From the NCBI GenBank assembly GCA_030615175.1, contig JAUWZX010000001.1, positions 652,044 to 716,043 on the forward strand: a stretch of 64,000 nt of DNA. Direction: 5' to 3'. A model generated the notes under the pieces. It was not told the DNA's origin. It made no database searches and worked only from the letters and a program-made list of their open reading frames with translations. The stretch comes from Candidatus Parvarchaeota archaeon. GTDB taxonomy: Archaea; Nanobdellota; Nanobdellia; WJKC01. The translations under genes and the position numbers were made by a program. Each line of letters opens with the position of its first letter. Within the stretch, counting starts at the first letter, position 1. Shown piece after piece: positions 56,616-64,000 of the stretch.

Positions 56616-57176
56616 TTATTCAAGCCACTGCTTTTCGCGCAGCAGGTCATATAATTCTTTTTCAAATCCTTTTAATTCTTTGGGCTCTATTCTTTTTAAA
56701 TCATTTACGTAATCTAGTGGGAATTCATGTTTTTCAGCTGCCTTTATTATCAGGTTTAAGTAATCCTTTATTACAGGCACTTCTTTGTTTTCCTCTTTTT
56801 CTTTTTTCACCTTGAATGTTTTTACTTTAATCTCTGTTCCTTCAACAATTGAGGTTAATTCTAATTCATAATAATCCCCTATAGGGTCTTCTTTGCTTTT
56901 TATTTTATCATAATCCTCGTTAGTTAATTGCAGGATTAACCCCCATAAGTCTTTTTTAGAGCTGAACGTCATATTGGCTGCTCCAGTGTACCATTTAGTT
57001 GAGTAGTAATTAAATGTTATTGTTGCTTTCTCAATTCTTGCTTTAACTGCATTATACTTTATTGGTTCGTACCCTTTATTTATGAGCCATTGCTTTACGT
57101 TTTCTTCATTCATGTTCGGGCCGTACACGAAGTAGTTTACTCCATTATTCAATAATAACTCACGTACTGCATCCAT
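56616..57176 (-). CDS. Gamma-glutamylcyclotransferase-like protein
   Basis: The start NYFVYGPNMNEENVKQWL is the YGSNM-type motif of the GGCT fold; KDLWGLILQLTNEDYDKIKSKED contains the acidic residue in the catalytic position (LD..E-like). The last 60 residues are a helical extension. GGCT-type enzymes act on gamma-glutamyl amines or modified amino acids; the substrate is unknown. A TATA box at about 57203-57213 fits the start. Confidence 0.72.
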   Translation of the reverse strand: MDAVRELLLNNGVNYFVYGPNMNEENVKQWLINKGYEPIKYNAVKARIEKATITFNYYSTKWYTGAANMTFSSKKDLWGLILQLTNEDYDKIKSKEDPIGDYYELELTSIVEGTEIKVKTFKVKKEKEENKEVPVIKDYLNLIIKAAEKHEFPLDYVNDLKRIEPKELKGFEKELYDLLREKQWLE

Positions 57177-57232
57177 TGTCTAATCATTTCTTAGTGTTTA
57201 GAATGTTATTTAAATACTTTATGCACACTAAT

Positions 57233-58210
57233 TTATATTATTTTGACATCTCTTCGCTTTAAAATTTTTATTGACTTCGGGAGAGTTTCTAATTTATTAT
57301 CATGTAACTCTAGTCTTTCGAGAGATTTTAGGTTTTTTATAGAATCCGGAAGAGTCGTTAACTGATTATACCCTAAATTTAGTGATTGGAGTGATTCTAA
57401 ATCTCCTATTGACTCAGGGAGAGCCGTTAATTGATTATAACTCAAATCTAGTTTCTGGAGTGATTTTAGGTTGCCTATAGATTCCGGAAGAGTCGTTAAC
57501 TGATTATACCCTACACTTAGTGATTGAAGTGATTCTAAGCCTCCCATTAACTCCGGGAGAGCTGATAATTGATTCTTATACAAATGTAGTTCTTCGAGAG
57601 ATTTCAGGTTTCTTATAGACTCTGGGAAAGTCCCTAATTTATTATCATGTAAATCTAGTTTTTGAAGTGATTCTAAATTTCTTACTGACTCCGGGAGGGT
57701 TTCTAATTTATTACCATGTAACTCTAGTTTTTGAAGCGATTCTAAGTTTCCCATTGACTCCGGGAGAGTCTTTAACTGATTATTATATAACAATAGTCTC
57801 TGGAGTGATTTTAAGTCGCCTATCGACTCTGGAAGAGCCGTTAACTGATTATACCCTACACTTAGTGATTGAAGTGATTCCAAGTCTCCCATTGATTCTG
57901 GGAGAGTCTTTAATTGATTATTATACAAATCTATTTTCTTGAGATATTTTAGGTTGCCTATTGACTCAGGAAGAGTTGATAACTGATTACCATGTAAATT
58001 TAGTGATTGGAGTGATTCTAAGTCTCCTATTGATTCAGGGAGAGCTGATAATTGTGTTTCATTTAATCCTAAACCAATAATGTCACCATCCTTAACTTTA
58101 AATCCGGTAGTGTCAATTTCTTCTACTTGCGGAATGGATTTACCAATAATCTTTTCCAATTCTTCCAGGACTTTCGCTTGATCGGGTTTTACATCATCTT
58201 TTTCAGTCAT
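57233..58210 (-). CDS. Leucine-rich-repeat protein (12 repeats)
   Basis: 325 residues. After a short cap (about residues 1-55, with [12 protein letters not shown]) come twelve 23-residue repeats of the LPxSIG.L.SL..L.L..N.L type. The units are nearly identical in protein and DNA, a sign of recent expansion or homogenisation. No signal peptide or membrane helix. Such repeats bind proteins; LRRs are uncommon in DPANN, so lateral transfer is plausible. SD-like AGGAG precedes the start. Confidence 0.93.
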   Translation of the reverse strand: MTEKDDVKPDQAKVLEELEKIIGKSIPQVEEIDTTGFKVKDGDIIGLGLNETQLSALPESIGDLESLQSLNLHGNQLSTLPESIGNLKYLKKIDLYNNQLKTLPESMGDLESLQSLSVGYNQLTALPESIGDLKSLQRLLLYNNQLKTLPESMGNLESLQKLELHGNKLETLPESVRNLESLQKLDLHDNKLGTFPESIRNLKSLEELHLYKNQLSALPELMGGLESLQSLSVGYNQLTTLPESIGNLKSLQKLDLSYNQLTALPESIGDLESLQSLNLGYNQLTTLPDSIKNLKSLERLELHDNKLETLPKSIKILKRRDVKII

Positions 58211-58233
58211 TAGTTTTTCTCCTCATTATTCTT

Positions 58234-58743
58234 TTATAAGTCTTTGCTTAACCGCCAGACGTAATTTCTTGATAACCCCGTGATTCTTGCGAGTTTCCTT
58301 AATGACACCCTGCATGCCTTGTTCAGTGCTGCGCAGGCAATTCCAGTTCCATACGCATCATTGCATAACTTTATTGCTTCACTTATCTCTTTTTCACTTA
58401 ACCTTAATTCCCATCCTATCCTGCTGGCGTACATGTGAGCTTCCACTCGCCTTTGCTTTAATCCTGTCACCCTGTTCACGTATCGTTTCTGCCTCATTAA
58501 TTCCCTGCTCTTCCATTCCTTAATCATTAAAGGGTAATTCAGGTTATCGCTTGCTATCATAATGCATGCCTTAACTAACTCATCCCTGTTCCTGCCCCTG
58601 GTTCCTTTACTGTTCATTAACTTCTTGTATACTTCCAGTGCTGTTCTAACTACTCTTTCAGGCAGGTAGTGTTCGCCTTTTAATTGCTGGATGATAGCGT
58701 ATGCTGGCATGAATGCTTTTTTGAATGATTCCTGCTTTGTCAT
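58234..58743 (-). CDS. TFB-like cyclin-fold protein without zinc ribbon
   Basis: 169 residues. LPERVVRTALEVYKKLMNSKGTRGRNRDELVKACIMIASD follows the first cyclin repeat of TFB (GRS..V..A..Y.A), and the C-terminal part resembles the second with an HTH-like LRKLARITGLSRNYVWRL. The zinc ribbon and B-reader are absent. It may compete with or modulate TFB. A second TFB-like gene is at 6233. Confidence 0.75.
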   Translation of the reverse strand: MTKQESFKKAFMPAYAIIQQLKGEHYLPERVVRTALEVYKKLMNSKGTRGRNRDELVKACIMIASDNLNYPLMIKEWKSRELMRQKRYVNRVTGLKQRRVEAHMYASRIGWELRLSEKEISEAIKLCNDAYGTGIACAALNKACRVSLRKLARITGLSRNYVWRLSKDL

Positions 58744-58787
58744 TGCTTTTCCTGCTTGTCTGATTCTTTATTTAAATATTTTCTTTT

Positions 58788-59477
58788 TTATAGGACTCGG
58801 TTCTTGATGTATGATTTCTTTATGCTTTTAATCTGGTTAAGGATTCTTTTGATTACGAGTTCACTGCTTAAACTGTTTATAATCAGGAAGCTCTTGTTTT
58901 CTTTCACTTCTTTAAGAAAGTCTTCCAAGCTGTCTTCTTTTCTCTTGTATAATTGTCTGGGCGACACTTGCGCTAGTGAAAGCATGTTTTCCGACATGAC
59001 TGTTAAGGTTTTCATTATATTATTAGCCCATTGAGGAGTATTTTTTTCAATTAGAAAATAAAAGTGATTTAAGATTCTGCGCCGCCCGTCAAGGTAAGAT
59101 TTCCATAACGTGTTATCCCCATCGCATAACACTATGTCGTATGATTTCTCTTCTCTTATTAATGATGATAATTCTTTAAGGCTTGTCACTGTGTAATCTG
59201 CCAGTTCATGCGCGCCGCCATTCCTGTCTATTAGCACGTTGTCAGTGATTACTTTTCCTTTCCACTTGCCTGCTTCCAGTGCTTCCTTTAAGTTGCTACC
59301 CTGTTTCAGGTCCCTGTAATTATCGCCTGCCACCATTATCTTCACAGGGTTATGTCCTTTCTTCTTATAGTATTCAATTACTTTGTAATTATCCAGGAAT
59401 TTAATTACTGCTTTAATATTTGGTTTATACCCGCGGTGCATGATGCCGTCTTCATAAGTTATTAAACCTATATTCAT
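58788..59477 (-). CDS. Hypothetical protein with DGDNTLW motif
   Basis: 229 residues. The middle contains DIVLCDGDNTLWKS, like the first motif of HAD-superfamily enzymes, but it lies near residue 118, not at the N-terminus, and no later HAD motif is evident. The N-terminal part has an alpha/beta look. Function unknown. The basic helical C-terminus may be flexible. Confidence 0.6.
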   Translation of the reverse strand: MNIGLITYEDGIMHRGYKPNIKAVIKFLDNYKVIEYYKKKGHNPVKIMVAGDNYRDLKQGSNLKEALEAGKWKGKVITDNVLIDRNGGAHELADYTVTSLKELSSLIREEKSYDIVLCDGDNTLWKSYLDGRRRILNHFYFLIEKNTPQWANNIMKTLTVMSENMLSLAQVSPRQLYKRKEDSLEDFLKEVKENKSFLIINSLSSELVIKRILNQIKSIKKSYIKNRVL

Positions 59478-59582
59478 GCTGGTATAATTTAAGAGCCTAG
59501 TTATAAACGTTGCGATTACGTTCTTTCTTATTTACTTTGTCCCTTATTTAAATAGTTCTTCTTCCCATCTTATTTTACTGGG

Positions 59583-59978
59583 ATGCTGTTCTACTCTCAT
59601 GTTTTCTTTGCAGCGTTAATCTCCAGAATGCTTGGTCTAAGCCCTTTCCTTTTCATTCTTGGTTCCTTGCTGCCTGATGTGGATAATCCTAACTCTAATG
59701 TCGGCTCCTTGTGCAAGCGCTTGTCTTATTATTTGAAGGAGAATTATTCTCACCGGGGCTTGACTCATTCATTATTATTCGCCGTGCCATGCCTGTTAAT
59801 TCCTTCTTTTGGCTTGGGCGTTTTATCCCATATTCTTCTGGATTTACTGAATAAGCGCGGGGTTAGGTTATTGTATCCTAGTAAGTCATGTTTTGTTCTC
59901 CTTGGAGGCCCTTTGGTTACTGGAAAGCATGATTTCATTTTTTCAGTGTCATGCCTGGTGGTGATGCTTTTATTCTAG
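59583..59978 (+). CDS. YdjM/DUF457 membrane metal-dependent hydrolase
   Basis: 131 residues, three to four membrane helices. H (YSHVFFAA), LPDVDN and SHRGLTHSLLF provide the metal-ligand motifs, and LSHILLDLLNKRGVRLLYP closes the signature. The family is membrane-bound; it is thought to act on lipids. It overlaps the downstream ATPase by 28 bp. Confidence 0.9.
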   Translation: MLFYSHVFFAALISRMLGLSPFLFILGSLLPDVDNPNSNVGSLCKRLSYYLKENYSHRGLTHSLLFAVPCLLIPSFGLGVLSHILLDLLNKRGVRLLYPSKSCFVLLGGPLVTGKHDFIFSVSCLVVMLLF

Positions 59979-60730
59979 TTGGTCGTGAGGAATTAATCAG
60001 TAAAGTATTAGGTTACGTTAGTCATCGACGTTCGCTTTTCATTAAGGCTTGCGCTGGCAGCGGGAAGACTGCTTTACTGACTCATCTTGAATTAATTATT
60101 TACAGGGCTGCTTACGCTCTTCCTCATTCTAAGAAGGAGATTCTTTCATGCATTGCTAAACCATTAAGAGTTCCTGTTAAAGGCAGGCGCGTTTTCGAGT
60201 TGTACAGGGATGTTATTTTCGAATTAGAGTATTCTTCATGCATTTTATTACTGGATGATGTTCATGAATTAACTAAGTCTGTTAAAGCAGTTGTTATTAA
60301 GTTATTAAGTCATGGGCTCGTAGTCATCTGCGCGGGCGAGCGCAACGTTCTTGGCCTGCCTGAGACTAATATGCCTTCATTGTCCAGGGAGGAGGTTGAG
60401 TTAATTATTAATTCAGGGCTTGAGAGGCCTGATCCTTTGCTTGCTAAATTAATCATTAATGAATGCTCTACGCCTCAGGAGGTTAATCTTGTTTTGCGCA
60501 GAGTGAAGCGTTATGATTTATCTTCCCGTGATAAGATTCATTCATTTATTGATTCAATGCGCCGCAGGAAGAGGGAGTTAATGCCTGTATGGTCTCTGGC
60601 AATCATTATTTCATTAATGCTTTCAATGCGTTACTTTTTTTACATGAAGCGTGAATTCCAGACTGGTTACGTTATTGCTTTCACTGCTTATTTATTAAGG
60701 GCTTTAACCAGTTTCAGGAAGCGCGGTTAG
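59951..60730 (+). CDS. AAA-type ATPase with C-terminal membrane helices
   Basis: 259 residues. Walker A is KACAGSGKTALL, Walker B is CILLLDDVHEL; GREELISKVLGYVS before it is typical of STAND/Orc-like AAA ATPases. A winged-like region follows and the C-terminus has two hydrophobic helices (WSLAIIISLMLSM, YVIAFTAYLL). It may be a membrane-bound signalling ATPase. It overlaps ydjM. Confidence 0.82.
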   Translation: MPGGDAFILVGREELISKVLGYVSHRRSLFIKACAGSGKTALLTHLELIIYRAAYALPHSKKEILSCIAKPLRVPVKGRRVFELYRDVIFELEYSSCILLLDDVHELTKSVKAVVIKLLSHGLVVICAGERNVLGLPETNMPSLSREEVELIINSGLERPDPLLAKLIINECSTPQEVNLVLRRVKRYDLSSRDKIHSFIDSMRRRKRELMPVWSLAIIISLMLSMRYFFYMKREFQTGYVIAFTAYLLRALTSFRKRG

Positions 60731-60771
60731 AAGTAATAATTAATAAATTCAGAATACCTTGTTAATATTTA

Positions 60772-61122
60772 ATGGTTGTAACTGGTCACATAATACATAA
60801 AAGATTAAGAATTAAGGATTTTGTAGATATAATTAAGTATTACAGTACAGAACAAATTAAATGTACTGACCATACTTTTTTCAGGCTTAGTGAAAAGCAA
60901 AGAAAGGAATTCTTAAATTGTGAAAAACTAAAAATTTATATAACTGAAAAAATACCAATATTTGTTGGAATACAAAATAACGGGTGTTATGCCATTTATT
61001 ATTCATTTAATAAGATGAACGCGTTAAAGATGATTTTGGACGTAAAACCAAATAATATATCAATAATAACATTTTATATTATTAATAAGGTAACTATACC
61101 AAAGATGAAGTATGAAAAGTAG
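60772..61122 (+). CDS. RelE/DUF4258-like toxin candidate
   Basis: 116 residues, small and basic. IKCTDHTFFRLSEKQRKEF, PIFVGIQNNGCYAIYYSF and the closing beta strands resemble the compact RNase-like fold of DUF4258/RelE-type toxins, which archaea often pair with a DUF2283 protein. The next gene is that type and overlaps by 11 bp. A TATA box at about 60738-60748 precedes it. Confidence 0.72.
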   Translation: MVVTGHIIHKRLRIKDFVDIIKYYSTEQIKCTDHTFFRLSEKQRKEFLNCEKLKIYITEKIPIFVGIQNNGCYAIYYSFNKMNALKMILDVKPNNISIITFYIINKVTIPKMKYEK

Positions 61123-61492
61123 ACATTTAAAAGGTAAAGGAATATTCGATTATGATTACATTAATGATATTCTTTTTTTTAAAACCAAAAACAGAGAGTA
61201 CGCGAGGTCTGTTGAATTCGGTAACATGGTATTTGACATAGACCCTGAAAATTTCATTATCAACATACAAATATTTGAAGCATCAAAATTCTTAGGTATT
61301 AAAAAAGTATATTTAAGGAAGGTTCCTAAATGGCGTTTTAACGCTATCGTCCATGATGGAATTGTTGAAATTAGATTATTCTTTCAAGTGTTAATAAGGA
61401 ATAAAATAATAGAGAAGAATCCTATAATCCAGCAACCAACGAATTTGCCGAATTCTAGATTGGAATGCGTTGCCGTGCCTATTAATAAATAA
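61112..61492 (+). CDS. DUF2283 antitoxin candidate
   Basis: 126 residues. The first half is DUF2283: DYDYINDILFFKTKN, EFGNMVFDIDPENFIINIQI and FEASKFL (a Y.DI..LY...D.D.....I.I..AS pattern). The second half is a basic extension. It is the usual antitoxin-like partner of DUF4258 proteins. Overlap with the toxin gene suggests one transcript. Confidence 0.78.
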   Translation: MKSRHLKGKGIFDYDYINDILFFKTKNREYARSVEFGNMVFDIDPENFIINIQIFEASKFLGIKKVYLRKVPKWRFNAIVHDGIVEIRLFFQVLIRNKIIEKNPIIQQPTNLPNSRLECVAVPINK

Positions 61493-61541
61493 TCTCCTGC
61501 ACAGGGTAATTCTTAAGTAGTGTTCACGCTTATTAATTATT

Positions 61542-61883
61542 ATGAGTAAATTAAGCATGATTGCAGTTCTCGGGTTGTTAGTAATCCTGGGCTGCACGCA
61601 GGCGGATAGTGCTGGGTTGGCTAATCCTTCTGCAGTTCATTGTGAGGAGCAGGGTTATTCTTATGAAGTGAGGGTTACGCCTGCTGGCAGTAAGGGTTTC
61701 TGCGTTTTCAGTGACCTGACTGAGTGTCCTGGCTGGGATTATTATAATGGCATCTGCACTCTTGAGACCGCGTTTGTTTGTAAGGATGTGTGCGGTGACG
61801 GTGAGTGCCAGGAGATTGTCTGCATGGCTGTGGGTTGTCCTTGCAGTGAGAGTGTTAGTTCATGTCCTGATGACTGTGCTTAG
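61542..61883 (+). CDS. DUF333 cysteine-rich lipoprotein
   Basis: 113 residues: signal sequence with lipobox LVILGC, then GLANPSAVHCEEQGYSYEVR and GFCVFSDLTECPGWDYYNGIC, the DUF333 motif. The C-terminal half is cysteine-rich (CGDGECQEIVC, SSCPDDC). Likely outer-face lipid-anchored. One of three small lipoproteins here. Confidence 0.85.
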   Translation: MSKLSMIAVLGLLVILGCTQADSAGLANPSAVHCEEQGYSYEVRVTPAGSKGFCVFSDLTECPGWDYYNGICTLETAFVCKDVCGDGECQEIVCMAVGCPCSESVSSCPDDCA

Positions 61884-61890
61884 AAAATTT

Positions 61891-62160
61891 TTATTGGCAG
61901 AATATTTGCATTGGGTATGATTCAGCGATAGTGCATTCTCCTGAGTTGCAGCGGGTGCATGGGTTTCCTGCCCAGCAGATTGGTGTTGTCTGGTCCCGGA
62001 ACTTGTAGCAGTCCATTCCTCCGGGGCATGGCGTTAACGCGTCGCATGTGATTTTTTCAAAGTCATCGCTTAACTCTCCTAAGCCATTGCCAGTCACTTC
62101 TGTGCTGGTGCATCCTGCTATTAATATTAGTAATGTTATTGCTCCGAAAATCTTTTTCAT
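61891..62160 (-). CDS. Small cysteine-rich lipoprotein
   Basis: 89 residues with lipobox LILIAGC and eight further cysteines (CPGGMDCYKF, CWAGNPCTRCNSGEC). No known domain, but the outer location is clear. A TATA region at about 62178-62192 serves this gene and the divergent one. Confidence 0.78.
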   Translation of the reverse strand: MKKIFGAITLLILIAGCTSTEVTGNGLGELSDDFEKITCDALTPCPGGMDCYKFRDQTTPICWAGNPCTRCNSGECTIAESYPMQIFCQ

Positions 62161-62218
62161 CTGACAAAAAAGTAATTAGTAATGATTTAAATAATCTTTG
62201 ATGATTATATTATTAATC

Positions 62219-62623
62219 ATGAAGGTTTTCGGCAAGTCATTGAGCGAGTACTTATTGCCGGTTAAGTTTTACGTTATTGGCTGTATTATAGTCGTGTTAT
62301 CACAGTACCTTATCGGCATCCCTGTGCAGGACGCGTTTCCTTTGTTCCTGAATTTAACTCAGGCTGCCTGGGCTTTACTGGTTGCCTTGTCAGTGGTTAA
62401 ATTAATTAAGCATTATGATTTCAGTTTTAAGAATGTTTTATTCCTTGGCGTTCTTTACTCCTTGATTATTCATGGCTTAAAGGTTTCCATCAGGGCAGTC
62501 TTTTACGCCAAGCCTCTTGATTACCTTATTAACCGGTTCCTTTATGGCAGTTCACTGGTAATGATGATAGTCTTAATCCTTGGTCCTTGCTTTATTTACT
62601 TTAAGCGTAAGAGGTTATTATGA
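62219..62623 (+). CDS. Four-helix membrane protein
   Basis: 134 residues from the ATG at 62219 with about four hydrophobic helices and no charged catalytic motif. Unknown. It overlaps the following lipoprotein gene by ATGA. Confidence 0.7.
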   Translation: MKVFGKSLSEYLLPVKFYVIGCIIVVLSQYLIGIPVQDAFPLFLNLTQAAWALLVALSVVKLIKHYDFSFKNVLFLGVLYSLIIHGLKVSIRAVFYAKPLDYLINRFLYGSSLVMMIVLILGPCFIYFKRKRLL

Positions 62624-62841
62624 CAGGCTTAATGATGTTTAAGGCATTATTCTTATTGTTATTATTAGTTATTGTTAGCGGGTGCACTTCAACTGGAGGC
62701 ATTGACTGCGTTCTTAATGGTGACTGCGTGGTTTACGGTGAGTCTGGTGACTGTAATTGCGGGTGCTATAATAAGGATAATCTTCCTGTAGGGACTGGCG
62801 GCGAGTGCGTTAACGGTGAGTGTCAGGGCATTTTTGAGTAG
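62620..62841 (+). CDS. Small cysteine-rich lipoprotein
   Basis: 73 residues with lipobox LVIVSGC, then an eight-cysteine outer part (CVLNGDCVVYGESGDCNCGC and two more). Coupled to the preceding membrane gene by ATGA. Function unknown. Confidence 0.78.
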   Translation: MTGLMMFKALFLLLLLVIVSGCTSTGGIDCVLNGDCVVYGESGDCNCGCYNKDNLPVGTGGECVNGECQGIFE

Positions 62842-63215
62842 AGGTCTTTCCTTCTTATCTTCTCTGTGTATGATAAGTAAACGTCAATGTCAGATACTCG
62901 CTTATCCTGTTTGTTCGTTTCCAGTTTAATGCATGTTTTCTTTAATTCGTATGGGTTTATGTTTGGCGTGACTTTTAAGACGTAGCCTTTTCTTTGGCCT
63001 GCTATGAATGGGTGCCTGAAGTTCCTGAGGCAGTCTGTTTTTTTAGTGCGCAGGAATTCAATTTCAGGATATTCTTTCTCCAAGTAATGCTTTACCCGGT
63101 TAACGTATGGTTTCATGTATTTAGCCCAGCGGTCTTCTTTAACCCAGATTTCAATGACTAATGGTTCAACAGTGCATAACCTCTTTATTCTCTGGAACAG
63201 GTTTAACCGCGTCAT
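62823..63215 (-). CDS. Hypothetical basic protein
   Basis: 130 residues from the ATG at 63215, chosen because a TATA box (about 63240-63250) places transcription start just before it; a start at 63236 adds seven residues. Mixed alpha/beta, basic. No recognised domain. It converges with the lipoprotein gene. Confidence 0.6.
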   Translation of the reverse strand: MTRLNLFQRIKRLCTVEPLVIEIWVKEDRWAKYMKPYVNRVKHYLEKEYPEIEFLRTKKTDCLRNFRHPFIAGQRKGYVLKVTPNINPYELKKTCIKLETNKQDKRVSDIDVYLSYTEKIRRKDLYSKMP

Positions 63216-63285
63216 CGAGCAAAGTGATGATTTCATTAATTTAAAAATGTTTTTATATTAATTCCTTCCTTAAGTGGGAGTAATT

Positions 63286-63594
63286 ATGCGTGAACTGGAT
63301 TTTTATAACTTCCATAAGGGTTGTATCTGTTATAATGAGAAGAAAGAGGCAGGAGTCCTTCTCTCAATTGAATTAAAGGATGAGTTAAAAGGATTATATC
63401 ATGCTGTTGGAGTTTATCTTGATGGAAGATTTGACTGCGAGTACAGGCGTACATGGATTAAGGATGTTAAGACGCGTTCAGGGTGGACCGGGAATAAGTT
63501 GAGGATGGTTGGTTTCATAAATCATGAGGACCTGGAGGATGCCATAAGATTAGCTGATACTGGTCAGAGTTTCGGCACTGAAGTTGAGGAATAA
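63286..63594 (+). CDS. Hypothetical protein
   Basis: 102 residues from the ATG at 63286. A compact alpha/beta start (GCICYNEKKEAGVLLSIELK) and acidic end; no recognised family. A TATA box at about 63250-63260 fits this start better than the GTG at 63274. Confidence 0.6.
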   Translation: MRELDFYNFHKGCICYNEKKEAGVLLSIELKDELKGLYHAVGVYLDGRFDCEYRRTWIKDVKTRSGWTGNKLRMVGFINHEDLEDAIRLADTGQSFGTEVEE

Positions 63595-63607
63595 TAAAAT
63601 TTTTTAC

Positions 63608-63970
63608 TTATTTCTTCTTTTCCCGGTATTTTTTTATCGCATCATGCAAGCCATCGGCAGCTAAATTGCTGCAATGCATTTTTATAGGCGGAAGCCCGTC
63701 CAGGTTCTTTGCAACATCTGCTCTTGTAATCTCTAAAGCTTCATCTAATGTTTTCCCTTTCGCTAACTCTGTTACCATTGATGATGTGGCGATAGCTGCG
63801 GCGCATCCAAACGTTTGGAAAGATATATCTTCAATAATCTCTTTACCGTTCTCTTCTTTGACTTTAATGTATATTTTCATCAAGTCACCGCATACAGGAT
63901 TACCTACTTCTCCAAATGAATCTGCATCCTTCATTTCTCCTATATTATGGGGATTTCTAAAATGCTCCAT
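63608..63970 (-). CDS. iscU: Fe-S cluster scaffold IscU/NifU N-terminal
   Basis: 120 residues: HFRNPHNIGEMKDADSFGEVGNPVCGD (first cluster ligand), FQTFGCAAAIATSSMVTEL (second) and IKMHCSNLAADGLHDAI (third) give the three Cys of IscU. It assembles Fe-S clusters. The start overlaps an upstream stop (TAATG), so the sulfur donor IscS is expected beyond the edge. Confidence 0.96.
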   Translation of the reverse strand: MEHFRNPHNIGEMKDADSFGEVGNPVCGDLMKIYIKVKEENGKEIIEDISFQTFGCAAAIATSSMVTELAKGKTLDEALEITRADVAKNLDGLPPIKMHCSNLAADGLHDAIKKYREKKK

Positions 63971-64000
63971 TACTTTTTCTGAGTAAATTTTGACTCACCT
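63970..64000 (-). CDS. End of an upstream gene, possibly cysteine desulfurase (partial)
   Basis: The last nine codons before a TAA that overlaps the IscU start (GESKFTQKK). Only the C-terminus is in the window. By gene order this is most likely IscS/NifS, but the fragment is too short to identify. Confidence 0.4.
   Translation of the reverse strand, partial: GESKFTQKK

Noticed and set aside
57233-58210. Possible CRISPR array from regular 69-bp DNA repeats
   Set aside because: The repeats are contiguous coding LRR units without unique spacers, and no cas genes are present.

Overview
The window is archaeal. It encodes ribosomal proteins of archaeal type (uS4, uS9, uS11, uS13, uL13, eL14, eL18, eL21), RNA polymerase subunits Rpo3/D and Rpo4/F, two TFB-like proteins, Cbf5 and a DUF655 protein. 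Most genes have a TATA box about 26 bp before the start codon, so leaderless transcripts appear to be the rule. Small dense genes, an AT-rich composition, many short lipoproteins and membrane proteins, and a cysteine-rich repeat surface protein suggest a DPANN lineage (Woesearchaeota/Pacearchaeota-like). That placement is inference; no rRNA is present to test it.

Layout. 0-5.2 kb: a partial giant surface protein, thioredoxin-fold and RDD membrane proteins, an HD hydrolase, and eL18-uL13-uS9. 5.2-10 kb: PspC proteins, a divergent TFB, an ASCH-like protein, an ATP-cone protein and a GMP-synthase-like enzyme. 10-19.4 kb: a carbohydrate block (PHP phosphoesterase, GH4, sulfatase, GH38, GH20). 19.4-21.1 kb: a ribbon-helix-helix/HEPN pair lying between an intron-containing tRNA-Leu and a copy of that tRNA's 3' end. 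21-26.3 kb: an unusual two-gene operon whose first protein looks like two fused proteasome-type Ntn domains. 26.3-30 kb: uS13-uS4-uS11-rpoD and an asparagine-synthetase/Dph6 fusion. 30-43 kb: mixed housekeeping and membrane genes. 43-47.2 kb: a second GH38, then a small multidrug-transporter-like cassette between a tRNA-Ser with two introns (one in the T-loop) and a copy of its 3' end. 47-54.5 kb: Trm112/methyltransferase/FKBP, NifU-like, GerW, Cbf5, two Ras-like proteins lacking nucleotide-binding motifs, eL14 with a long lysine tail, Cmk, eL21, Rpo4 and DUF655. 54.5-64 kb: membrane proteins, a leucine-rich-repeat protein, a minimal TFB core, YdjM, an AAA-type ATPase, a toxin-antitoxin pair, small lipoproteins and IscU.

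How it fits together. uS13-uS4-uS11-rpoD and eL18-uL13-uS9 normally form one archaeal operon. Here both halves are on the minus strand in the expected order but are separated by about 21 kb holding the sugar-hydrolase block, the tRNA-bounded toxin-like module and the proteasome-like operon. This looks like a site of accessory gene gain. The two GH38 mannosidases, GH20, GH4 and sulfatase could together dismantle sulfated, mannose- and HexNAc-containing glycans, perhaps those of a host cell. The two tRNA-bounded cassettes carry no integrase and look like small passenger elements.
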